Under the pieces are notes generated by a model. It had not been told where the DNA came from. It worked only from the letters and a program-made list of their open reading frames with translations, and ran no database searches. From Bryobacteraceae bacterium (GTDB lineage Bacteria; Acidobacteriota; Terriglobia; Bryobacterales; Bryobacteraceae): DNA of 7,265 nucleotides. Position 1 is the stretch's first letter. Every line of letters begins with the position of its first letter. The position numbers and the translations under genes are program-made. The DNA lies in assembly GCA_025350445.1 (NCBI GenBank), contig JANXXV010000220.1, positions 1-7,265 on the forward strand, given 5' to 3'. This document shows, piece after piece, positions 1 to 6,129 of the stretch.

Positions 1-39
1 ATGGCTACGCCGGAGTTTGTGGACTACTGGACTTATCGA
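1..39 (+). pseudogene. Displaced, inverted fragment of the DUF1549 coding sequence
   Basis: Read on the plus strand in frame 1, this stretch encodes MATPEFVDYWTYR. PEFVDYWTYR matches the segment that normally follows the KLIDKL motif in DUF1549 proteins. The minus-strand DUF1549 gene beside it reaches KLIDK and then loses the consensus exactly where this fragment begins. The fragment is therefore probably the next part of the same gene in opposite orientation, not a separate gene. The junction lies in the ATCGATAAG/CTTATCGAT palindromic stretch around 32-40. A fold-back or assembly artefact would look the same. Recognition of the motif rests on knowledge of the family. Confidence 0.6.
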
Positions 40-1204
40 TCAACTTGCTTCGCTTGGCTGGGTCTTTGCTCGCCAGAAATTCGCGGGCGCGCTCCGGCGG
101 CGGCAGCGTGCCCGTTAAATCGAGACAAATGCGCCGCAGGAATTCCTGATCGCTCGACAACTCCGACGGCGGAATGCGGAACCGCCGCAGTTTTTCGAAA
201 ACGAACTTGTCGATGAAGTTCGATTCGGGTGGATCTGAATAGGCGGCCAGCGGTGGGCCGATTACGCCAACGGTGGCACTGGCGGCCAGTCCGGCGGCCC
301 GCACCAGTACGGAGGTCTCGCCCAATCGCCCCGCCTTCACCGTACATCCGCTCAAGCTCACCACACTCTTATCGTTAGCGGTACACAAAGCCTGTTCGGA
401 GAAATCTTCCGTCCGACCGTCCGCCAGCCGTGCGGTAATCAGCAACCGGTGCTCGCCGCCGCCTTCCATCGTCACAACGCCCGGGAACACTTCGAGGCGT
501 ACAACCCGACTCGCGCGGCCGCCTTCCTGGCCGTATGGCGCGCCGTCCTTCACCCAGTTCAGAATCGTCTTGTAGTCAGCCGAACCTACATCGAACCGGG
601 GCCCTCCGCCATGCGGAACCGAACCCGTGGGCTTCAGCAGCAGCAAGCTCTTCGCGGGCTCTTTCAGATCGATGCGGGGCACCCGTGCCCCCTTTACTTC
701 CGCGGTCAGCACCTGGTAGCCCCCGCCTTTGACAATCCACTCGTAGTCGTCCTTCGGATTCAGCACGCCGGGCGAAAGCTTGAAACCGCCGCGCCCTTTT
801 ACTCCACCGTGACACCCGGATCCATTGCAGCCCTGGCGGGTCAGGATGCCGCCAATATCGCGGTTGAATTGAAACTCGCGGGCCGCCTCCACGTCCTCGA
901 TGCGCAGGCTGGTGCGGGCGGTGCGTCCGGCGGCAGTGGCTGTTATGCTCACGCTGCCATTCTTCCGCGCGCCAATTCTGCCGCTTGTTTCGATCGCCGC
1001 CAGTTCCGGATCGGAGACTTTCCATGCCGCCGCGCCGGTAAGATCACGTTCGCTGCCATCCGCGTAGCTGCCAATCACCAGCAGTTGCTGCGAAGCCCCT
1101 TCGCCATGCAGCGTGCGATCTTTCGGCTCGATGCGAATGGATACCGGGGTCGCCGCTGCCGCCAACAGCGGCAACAGAAATCCCGCAGCTAGAAGGAATT
1201 TCAA
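5..1204 (-). CDS. Secreted Big2 / heme-motif / DUF1549 protein, C-terminally disrupted
   Basis: Predicted exported protein of unknown biochemical role, of a kind abundant in Solibacter-like acidobacteria and planctomycetes. Residues 1-18 form a hydrophobic signal peptide. A Big2-like Ig domain follows at about 20-103. A cytochrome-like section at about 108-225 holds a C-x4-C-H motif (CNGSGCHG, C126, C131, H132) and a later HGGG at 198-201. A second Big2-like domain spans about 234-315. The start of DUF1549 (about 329-391) includes RRICLDLTGTLPP and KLIDK. Full-length relatives continue through DUF1549 into DUF1553, so this 399-aa frame is roughly half the expected size. The last eight residues (SSSPQTPA) are not family-like and end at TAG (5-7), because the adjoining DNA is inverted. 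The start is TTG at 1204-1202, preceded five bases upstream by GGAGG and overlapping the TGA of the upstream gene. Domain order is clear; electron transfer or binding is only inferred. Confidence 0.85.
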   Translation of the reverse strand: MKFLLAAGFLLPLLAAAATPVSIRIEPKDRTLHGEGASQQLLVIGSYADGSERDLTGAAAWKVSDPELAAIETSGRIGARKNGSVSITATAAGRTARTSLRIEDVEAAREFQFNRDIGGILTRQGCNGSGCHGGVKGRGGFKLSPGVLNPKDDYEWIVKGGGYQVLTAEVKGARVPRIDLKEPAKSLLLLKPTGSVPHGGGPRFDVGSADYKTILNWVKDGAPYGQEGGRASRVVRLEVFPGVVTMEGGGEHRLLITARLADGRTEDFSEQALCTANDKSVVSLSGCTVKAGRLGETSVLVRAAGLAASATVGVIGPPLAAYSDPPESNFIDKFVFEKLRRFRIPPSELSSDQEFLRRICLDLTGTLPPPERAREFLASKDPAKRSKLIDKSSSPQTPA

Positions 1205-1216
1205 GACGGCCTCCGC
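1201..1216 (-). promoter_or_regulatory. Internal Shine-Dalgarno and TTGA stop/start overlap
   Basis: On the minus strand GGAGG is followed by five bases (CCGTC) and then TTGA, in which TTG starts the DUF1549 protein and TGA ends the IPT/PPC protein. This decides the non-ATG start and indicates translational coupling. The next residues (KFLLAAGFLLPLLAAA) form a good signal peptide, supporting the call. Confidence 0.75.
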
Positions 1217-2859
1217 GCGATCACCATCACAGGCAGGTCCGTCACGTGGATCGGGTCGCCCAAATGACCATTGACAACCGGCCGCGCCATTACTCGCACC
1301 AGCACCGGCTGCCCTGACACCGGAGCATCCGCGGAAGTCACCAGCAATAGCGAAGCCGTCTGGGGCTTCGGCGTGTATCGCTCCAGTCTGCCGCCGTTCG
1401 GCAACGGCGGACGTTCAACAGGCTTCTCCACGGCGGGAAGGGCAGTAACGCCGGCGGGTAAATTCTCCGCCGTCAACGCGACAACGCCGCCGAATTCCTC
1501 TTCGCGTTCCAGTGTTACGGTAAGCGTCTTCGTCGCGCCAGGCTCTATGTTGACGTGATCCGCTGAGCACGTCAGCTTGCCAATGTGTGGGATCTGTGGA
1601 CGGACCAGCACCCGATAAGCGAAGTCGGTTCCGCCATGATCCGTGGTGATATCGCGAATCTGCAGCGTGTACACGCCGGGCGCAGCCAACGAAAATACGG
1701 TCTTGGCCTGGATCATCTTCATCATGTACAGGCCATTGTTGTTAAGTTTGGTGTAGACGTTGGTTGCGATTTCGTTCCCGCCCGGCCCGGTCAGCCGCAC
1801 CACCGGATTGAAGCGGGGCATCGTCGCCTCCGGAGTCTCAATCTCAATGGCAAGATCTTGCGCCTTGTCCACGTTCACCTGGATCACATGGGCCTCGCCG
1901 GATTGCTCGATTCGCCCTTCAATAATTCCAGGCGGCGTCATCACCGGAACCGAGGCGGCGCCTTCCTTCACCGCGCGAAACGACTCCGCGGCTTTCAGAG
2001 CGACTCCCTCCGCGCCACGATTCGATACTTGACCCATCCAGCTCGAACCCATCGCACGGGTGAACTGGCGCTCTTCCCAGAGATCCCGCCAATGCGGATG
2101 CAAAACCGGCGGCGGAGTGACGCCCGGACTCATACGCAACTCGTAAACATAGTCCGGGCTGCCCTGGCCCGACGAGGATGCTACTTGAACCAGGTATCTG
2201 CCGGCTCGTTCAAATCGATGGACCAGCCGTGCATCGGTCGACAATCCCGGAAAGAACAGCGGCTCGTCATTGAACGCCACGCGATTCACCCTTTGCGCAT
2301 CGAACCAACTTCCAGACTGTTCGGCAATCGCGATCGATGGGTCGAAGCCACGGAATCCGGAGTGAACTTCCATCGTGAAAGTCTGTCCGGCCGGCACTGA
2401 GATCGGATAGCTATTGACGTCGCCACTCTTCGCTATCCTACCGGCGATGTTTATGGGAAACCGCGAGATCGTTTGATCGGGCACGCCTTCGAGAATCGGA
2501 ACAGCGCCGGAAACTTCGAGTTCAATTTCATTCGAGACGCCGGCCGGAGTTACTACTCGAAAACCATGAGGACCCGAGGACGCGCCCCCCTCAACCGTGA
2601 ACTCGGCACGCAGCAAATCGTTCGTCTCGTCCGAAGAATTCACGCTCAGAACGCGTCCCCGGACGCCTGCTTGCGGGAACCACAGACCCCTCGCCCCTTT
2701 CAAATTGCTGCCCCGAACCGTGGCTTCGTAGGTTCGTCCATTTTGGGCTCCGAAGGGATAGACGCTGGTGATTTTCGGCCCAGACGCCGATTCCGCAGCG
2801 CCGGCGCAAAATTCCGGCGCTAGAGTAAGAACCGCGGCCATCATCGCTATCCGGATCAT
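1201..2859 (-). CDS. Secreted IPT/PPC-domain protein (pre-peptidase C-terminal type)
   Basis: A 552-aa predicted exported protein with no visible catalytic domain. Residues 1-22 are a signal peptide with basic start and hydrophobic core; the Cys at 18 lacks a good lipobox, so signal peptidase I is likelier. An IPT/TIG-like domain spans about 28-117 (ITSVYPFGAQNGRTYEATV, GSNLKGA). A PPC-like beta domain follows at about 133-242 (GDVNSYPISVPAGQTFTMEV). A second PPC-like domain is at about 306-417, with AAPGVYTLQIRD near its end. An Ig/CARDB-like domain is at about 426-548 (IEPGATKTLTVTL, ENLPAGV). An upstream in-frame ATG at 2928 exists, but the ATG at 2859 begins the signal peptide directly and has GGAG nine bases upstream, so I chose it. 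The stop overlaps the start of the DUF1549 gene, suggesting the two are made together and may act as a pair in the periplasm or at the surface. Ligand unknown. Confidence 0.85.
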   Translation of the reverse strand: MIRIAMMAAVLTLAPEFCAGAAESASGPKITSVYPFGAQNGRTYEATVRGSNLKGARGLWFPQAGVRGRVLSVNSSDETNDLLRAEFTVEGGASSGPHGFRVVTPAGVSNEIELEVSGAVPILEGVPDQTISRFPINIAGRIAKSGDVNSYPISVPAGQTFTMEVHSGFRGFDPSIAIAEQSGSWFDAQRVNRVAFNDEPLFFPGLSTDARLVHRFERAGRYLVQVASSSGQGSPDYVYELRMSPGVTPPPVLHPHWRDLWEERQFTRAMGSSWMGQVSNRGAEGVALKAAESFRAVKEGAASVPVMTPPGIIEGRIEQSGEAHVIQVNVDKAQDLAIEIETPEATMPRFNPVVRLTGPGGNEIATNVYTKLNNNGLYMMKMIQAKTVFSLAAPGVYTLQIRDITTDHGGTDFAYRVLVRPQIPHIGKLTCSADHVNIEPGATKTLTVTLEREEEFGGVVALTAENLPAGVTALPAVEKPVERPPLPNGGRLERYTPKPQTASLLLVTSADAPVSGQPVLVRVMARPVVNGHLGDPIHVTDLPVMVIARRPS

Positions 2860-2887
2860 CGTGAAACGCTCCAGCTTTCCTGGCCTA

Positions 2888-2917
2888 ATTGTAAGAATTC
2901 TCCCACATTTAATTCTT
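2888..2917 (-). promoter_or_regulatory. Candidate promoter with 7-bp inverted repeat upstream of IPT/PPC gene
   Basis: In the 88-bp gap between the regulator and the IPT/PPC gene, the minus strand carries TACAAT (2893-2888), one base from the -10 consensus and about 29 bases upstream of the chosen ATG. A perfect inverted repeat, AAGAATT (2893-2899) and AATTCTT (2911-2917) with an 11-bp spacer, touches this -10 and covers the spacer and -35 position. The -35 match is poor (AGAATT or GAATTA). The region is locally AT-rich against a GC-rich background. This could be an operator or activator site over a promoter separating the pair from the regulator gene. It is a pattern call only. Confidence 0.35.
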
Positions 2918-2920
2918 GGC

Positions 2921-2940
2921 CCGTCCATCTACCCGGACGG
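2921..2940. repeat. Short inverted repeat just after the regulator gene
   Basis: CCGTCC (2921-2926) and GGACGG (2935-2940) form a 6-bp GC-rich stem with an 8-base loop, starting eight bases beyond the stop codon of the GntR gene. The position suits a transcription end for that gene, but no U-tract follows on the minus strand (GCCAAGAATT), so a classic intrinsic terminator is not supported. Confidence 0.3.
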
Positions 2941-2947
2941 AAAGCGC

Positions 2948-3685
2948 CTAGCCCGCGGTCGCAGGTTTGGTATTCGCCGAGATTTCCATCAGCATCGCCA
3001 AGGTCTCGCCAATATGGTCTTCCATCGCCCGCTGTGCCATATCGGGATCACCCGTGCGCAGGGCTTCCAGCAGTTTCCGGTGCGATTCGTACTCAGCGAT
3101 TCGATATTGCGGGCGCGGGTCATGCCGCTCAATCAGCGCCCCTCCGGCAGCCATCAGCAAATTGAACGACGACACAATCTTTTCCAGAATCTTGTTATGC
3201 GTAGCCCTCGCCACCGCCACGTGGAAGGCGGGGGTGGCGGAGAACATCGCACCTTCTTTCCCTACAGTGCGTTCGATCTGCCGCAGAGATTCTTCGATAT
3301 CTTCAAAATCCTCTTCGGTAGCCGACAAGGCAACCTGCCGGGCTACCGCACCCTCGATAATCCGGCGCGCCGCCACTACCTCGATGATCGCCTCCATCCC
3401 AAGCAGCGCCGCAACAACGTCGGCGTTCAGCACCAGATCGCTCGGGATGTGGTTGACGAAACACCCCAGGCCCGGCCGGATCTCGACCAGGTTCATCCCA
3501 ACCAGCGAATGCAGCGCTTCGCGAATCACGGTACGGCTAACGTCCAGTTGCTTAACCATCTCCGGAACCGAAGGAAGCCGGCTGCCCGGCGGGTACTTCC
3601 CATCGCGCAGCCACCCGAGCACTGTCTGCTTTACTTCCTGGGTGAGACTTGTCGACACCGGGCGATTTTCCGTTGTGGAGAGCAT
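2948..3685 (-). CDS. GntR-family transcriptional regulator, FadR/FCD subfamily
   Basis: A 245-aa DNA-binding regulator, the usual length for this subfamily. The winged helix-turn-helix occupies about residues 12-77 (PPGSRLPSVPEMVKQL, DVSRTVIREALHSL, VEIRPGLGCFV). The all-helical FCD effector domain spans about 97-228. Three His residues occupy the metal-ligand positions of FCD domains: H155 (in AFHVAVARATHN), H202 (ESHRKLLEAL) and H224 (MEDH). The Asp normally four residues before the first His is Thr151 here. FCD regulators usually sense small carboxylates or sugar-acid-type metabolites and repress neighbouring catabolic genes. It is divergent to the four-gene operon, so it probably controls that operon and itself. 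ATG at 3685 has AGG five bases upstream and is preferred; an in-frame TTG at 3703 would add six residues. Effector unknown. Confidence 0.92.
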   Translation of the reverse strand: MLSTTENRPVSTSLTQEVKQTVLGWLRDGKYPPGSRLPSVPEMVKQLDVSRTVIREALHSLVGMNLVEIRPGLGCFVNHIPSDLVLNADVVAALLGMEAIIEVVAARRIIEGAVARQVALSATEEDFEDIEESLRQIERTVGKEGAMFSATPAFHVAVARATHNKILEKIVSSFNLLMAAGGALIERHDPRPQYRIAEYESHRKLLEALRTGDPDMAQRAMEDHIGETLAMLMEISANTKPATAG

Positions 3686-3726
3686 AACATCCTGTCTTTC
3701 CAACTGCTTAATGCTATCACCCAGGA

Positions 3727-3747
3727 CTTGCTACCGGCAATACCAAG
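3727..3747. promoter_or_regulatory. Candidate regulator operator, site 1
   Basis: An imperfect palindrome centred near 3737: outer arms CTTG (3727-3730) and CAAG (3744-3747), with further symmetric TA and G/C positions inside. It contains TACCGGCAATA (3732-3742), which recurs with two differences 60 bp downstream. On the minus strand it reads TTGGTATTGCC, resembling the TTGGT-type half-sites bound by several FCD regulators. It lies about 42-62 bp upstream of the regulator start, suitable for autoregulation. Binding is inferred. Confidence 0.4.
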
Positions 3748-3791
3748 CCAGGTTGAGTAATGCCGCATTGACATTTAGGATGATCCCATGT

Positions 3792-3802
3792 TACCGGTAT
3801 TA
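3792..3802. promoter_or_regulatory. Candidate regulator operator, site 2
   Basis: TACCGGTATTA contains the perfect 8-bp palindrome TACCGGTA (3792-3799) and matches site 1 at nine of eleven positions. It overlaps TATTAT (3798-3803), a possible -10 for the rightward operon, so binding here could block that promoter. The 60-bp start-to-start distance from site 1 would allow both sites to be held by one looped regulator complex. The pattern is seen in the sequence; the function is inferred. Confidence 0.4.
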
Positions 3803-3924
3803 TGTGTTGAACAAAAGACCAAATCCGCAAACGTCACCGGCTGCGGCCGTATTTTCTCCGCAAAGGCCGCGCGAATCGGACACTTTGCTTTGAAGCTGTA
3901 CTTCTCGATCAACCCATTCGAATC

Positions 3925-5313
3925 ATGAATCGACGCGAATTTATCGCCACCGCCACCGCCACCGCCACCGCTGCCGGAGTAGCGCTTCCCGCCACCGCCG
4001 CGCCGGGCGGCTTCCGCTACCGCGGATATCTCGGCTGGATCACTGACCTGGCCGCGTTCGCCGACACCAATGCCGAATGGCCGTCAATGCGTCTGGACGA
4101 GCCGCTTCTCAAAGATTACCGGGATACGTTCGGCGTGATGAAGCAGTTGGGCTTTGAGGATCTATGCATCTGGGGGCTCTACGTCTCGCGCGCCTGGCCC
4201 GTTGACCTTGCCACTGCAGTACCGCCGGAACGCGCAAAGCTCGTCGAGAAGCTGATCTCCGACGCGCGCGCCAAAAGCATCCGCATCATCTCCGGTCTCG
4301 GCGTTTACTCGTGGGGCTTCGACGAAATCCTAACGGCGAACCCGCACCTTCGCAAGACCGCGAATAAGAACACTATGTGCGGCAGCGAAGACGAATCCTG
4401 GCAGTGGATGCGCAAGGTGATCGACTTCGTATTCACGCGCTTCCCAATTGACGGTGTCAGCATGCAGTCGGCCGACCAGGGTAGATGTACCTGCGACAAG
4501 TGCAAGCGCTATTCGGAAACCGAATATCACGTGATGCTCAACGTCCGCTCCGCAAAGTACATCCATTCGCGCTGGCCGGGGAAAGCCGTTGCCGTTAGCG
4601 GATGGGGCATGCGGTTTGAAGACCCCGCGAGCCTGCCTCATCTGGTAGAACTCAGTAAGCACATCGATTACCTGATTGACTTGCGCGACTCCTCGCGGCA
4701 GCGCGATCCAGCGTTACGCGGGAAACTCATCTCGTCGCTACAATGCGCTTTCGGCACACTGGGCGGTCCGCAAGTGGAGCCGCCGCAGCACTGGCCGCGC
4801 GACCGCTGGTTCCTGCCCACGGTCCGTGGCGCCGGCACGCATCTGGCATCGCTTTACACCGAAGGCGGCCGGGCCTGCGAGTGGTTCTATCACATCCTGC
4901 GGAATCCGGGCTGCGAGATTTCCACCTGGGTGGTTGGCAAGATGCTCGCCGATCCCGCCACGCCGTGGCGCAAACATCTGGATTCCAGCGTGGAACAGAT
5001 TTACCGCGTGACCAAGACTTCCCTGCGGGACGGCTTGAGCGAAGCCTTCCTGGCAGCCGAAGACGCCTACATGCGATTCATTCCAGCCAATTTCTGCGGA
5101 ACCATTTCCATGGAGCCGCTGGTGTCCAGCGCCCCCGGACCCCCGATTTACCTCACCAGGCGATTGACCGCGGCCCAACGGATCGAATACTCCACCAGCC
5201 TGAAGCAGGTGCGCGCACAATTCGCTAAATTAGAATCGGAGATTCCGGAGAAGCGTCGTCTCGCGTTCATTCTGCGCGCAATCGACAATGTACAAAAGGA
5301 CATCCTTGCATGA
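3925..5313 (+). CDS. Tat-exported TIM-barrel-like putative glycoside hydrolase-related protein
   Basis: A 462-aa protein of unassigned activity. It starts with a twin-arginine signal (NRREFI at 2-7) followed by an Ala/Thr-rich hydrophobic stretch and a likely AxA cleavage near 22-26, so it is probably exported folded. The body looks like an alpha/beta barrel of the kind seen in glycoside-hydrolase-like proteins: alternating strand and helix segments such as FGVMKQLGFEDLCIWGLY (69-86), SIRIISGLGVYSWGFDE (118-134) and FPIDGVSM (173-180). A Cys cluster (GRCTCDKCKRY, C188, C190, C193) follows a SADQ segment (182-185), recalling the DxGxCxCxxC region of some DUF4838/GH-like proteins. Acidic candidates in this loop could be catalytic or bind metal. 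It is the first gene of the operon and overlaps the creatininase gene by ATGA. A role in periplasmic release of the operon's substrate is inferred. No clear Shine-Dalgarno precedes the ATG, but the Tat motif immediately after it supports this start. Confidence 0.8.
   Translation: MNRREFIATATATATAAGVALPATAAPGGFRYRGYLGWITDLAAFADTNAEWPSMRLDEPLLKDYRDTFGVMKQLGFEDLCIWGLYVSRAWPVDLATAVPPERAKLVEKLISDARAKSIRIISGLGVYSWGFDEILTANPHLRKTANKNTMCGSEDESWQWMRKVIDFVFTRFPIDGVSMQSADQGRCTCDKCKRYSETEYHVMLNVRSAKYIHSRWPGKAVAVSGWGMRFEDPASLPHLVELSKHIDYLIDLRDSSRQRDPALRGKLISSLQCAFGTLGGPQVEPPQHWPRDRWFLPTVRGAGTHLASLYTEGGRACEWFYHILRNPGCEISTWVVGKMLADPATPWRKHLDSSVEQIYRVTKTSLRDGLSEAFLAAEDAYMRFIPANFCGTISMEPLVSSAPGPPIYLTRRLTAAQRIEYSTSLKQVRAQFAKLESEIPEKRRLAFILRAIDNVQKDILA
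3946..3969 (+). repeat. Four tandem GCCACC hexamers in the Tat signal
   Basis: Four perfect copies of GCCACC, followed by a near copy (GCTGCC), encode Ala-Thr repeats in the hydrophobic part of the Tat signal peptide. Because the unit is 6 bp, gain or loss of a copy would keep the frame and change the signal length by two residues. Confidence 0.85.
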
Positions 5314-6125
5314 TCAAACATCTCTATCGAACGCTGACTTGGCCGGAATCGAAGCAACGCGCCGAACAAGGCGCGGTCATTGTGATCCCCATCGCGGCTA
5401 TCGAACAGCATGGCTACCATTTACCGATTGATGTCGACAACGTATTGGTTGAGCACGTCACTGAAGAAGCGGCGCGGCGATCGGAAGGCTTGATACTTAC
5501 CGCGCCCATGATCCACTACGGCTTCAATGAGCACAACATGGGTTTCCCCGGCACCATTTCCATCCGCGAGACCGTGTTCATGGATTTCGTCTACGACGTA
5601 GCGCATTCGTTTGTGCGCCAGGGATTCGACCGCATCGTGCTCATCAACGGGCATGGCAGCAACCAGATGCTGTGCAACCTGGTGGCGCGCCGCGTGGTCA
5701 ACAACACGAAAGCGTTCTGTGCGGCGGCAGCCCACTGGTGGCTGGCAAAAGCCGAAGTCGATCGTTTGCGTGAATCCGTCTTTCCGGGCGGGATGGCGCA
5801 TGCCTGCGAATTCGAGACGGCGATGTATCTGCACATCCGTCCAGAGTTGGTGGAACTCGACAAAATCGGCGGACGCGAAGCGCCGTCATCACGCAACGAG
5901 TTTATCTATGACGACCTGTTCGGGTCCGGCCCGGTGCACTTCGTGGACCGCTGGAGCTGCATTTCCGAGAGCGGTGTGGAAGGCGATCCGAACCTGGCCA
6001 CGCCGGAAAAAGGCGCGGCCTTCAGCGAGTGTTCGATTGCAAATCTGATTCGCTTCTGCAAACTGTTCCGCGACATGAAGGTAAAGCCGGATCGCGATTT
6101 CAACTACCGCAATCCGAACCTCTAA
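5310..6125 (+). CDS. Creatininase-family metallo-amidohydrolase
   Basis: A 271-aa cytoplasmic enzyme (no signal peptide), a normal length for the family, whose members hydrolyse cyclic or linear C-N bonds (creatinine, formamides, mycofactocin-type maturation) using two metal ions. The core motifs are present: IEQHGYHLP (31-39, giving E32 and H34), D43, NGHGSN (113-118, with H115), and HACEFETAMYL (164-174), the counterpart of the usual HAGExET segment with acidic ligands E167/E169. The HAG glycine is Cys here. The gene overlaps the upstream stop by ATGA and has AAAGGA nine bases before the ATG, and the next gene begins four bases after its stop. The substrate cannot be assigned. The operon with an MBL-fold hydrolase and a sugar-type dehydrogenase suggests opening of an amide or lactam, or a related hydrolysis, within a catabolic route. 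Confidence 0.9.
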   Translation: MIKHLYRTLTWPESKQRAEQGAVIVIPIAAIEQHGYHLPIDVDNVLVEHVTEEAARRSEGLILTAPMIHYGFNEHNMGFPGTISIRETVFMDFVYDVAHSFVRQGFDRIVLINGHGSNQMLCNLVARRVVNNTKAFCAAAAHWWLAKAEVDRLRESVFPGGMAHACEFETAMYLHIRPELVELDKIGGREAPSSRNEFIYDDLFGSGPVHFVDRWSCISESGVEGDPNLATPEKGAAFSECSIANLIRFCKLFRDMKVKPDRDFNYRNPNL

Positions 6126-6129
6126 TCGA

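Larger units (their letters stand above)
3686..3924. promoter_or_regulatory. Divergent intergenic control region
   Basis: This 239-bp non-coding region separates the leftward GntR gene from the rightward catabolic operon, so promoters in both directions are expected. It holds two TACCGGYAWTA copies (listed separately), a perfect TTGACA at 3768-3773 on the plus strand without a well-spaced -10, and TATTAT at 3798-3803 as a possible plus-strand -10 with a poor -35. The GCGGCC (3843-3848) and GGCCGC (3865-3870) pair could form a weak hairpin in the operon leader. No Shine-Dalgarno is evident just before the first operon gene. No small gene or RNA gene was recognised here. Confidence 0.6.

Noticed and set aside
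449..1192. Long plus-strand open frame (247 codons) opposite the DUF1549 gene
   Set aside because: It is antisense to a gene with clear domains, has low-complexity, Arg/Ala/Gln-rich composition and no recognisable motif; long antisense frames are expected in GC-rich DNA.
1585..2400. Plus-strand open frame of 271 codons opposite the IPT/PPC gene
   Set aside because: Shadow of the minus-strand coding sequence; no domain, signal or ribosome site supports it.
2921..2940. Intrinsic terminator after the GntR gene
   Set aside because: The 6-bp stem is present but no run of T follows on the transcribed strand.
2768..3760. Plus-strand open frame of 330 codons opposite the GntR regulator
   Set aside because: It runs across the start of one gene, an intergenic region and the whole of the regulator, and its product is Arg/His/Pro-rich with no family signature.
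3768..3803. Perfect TTGACA followed by TATTAT as a sigma-70 promoter
   Set aside because: The two boxes are separated by 24 bp, too far for a normal promoter, and no good -10 lies 16-18 bp from TTGACA. Kept only as a note in the control region.
3843..3870. Riboswitch or attenuator in the operon leader
   Set aside because: Only a 6-bp GCGGCC/GGCCGC pairing with a 16-base loop was found; no conserved riboswitch core or alternative hairpin with a U-tract is visible.
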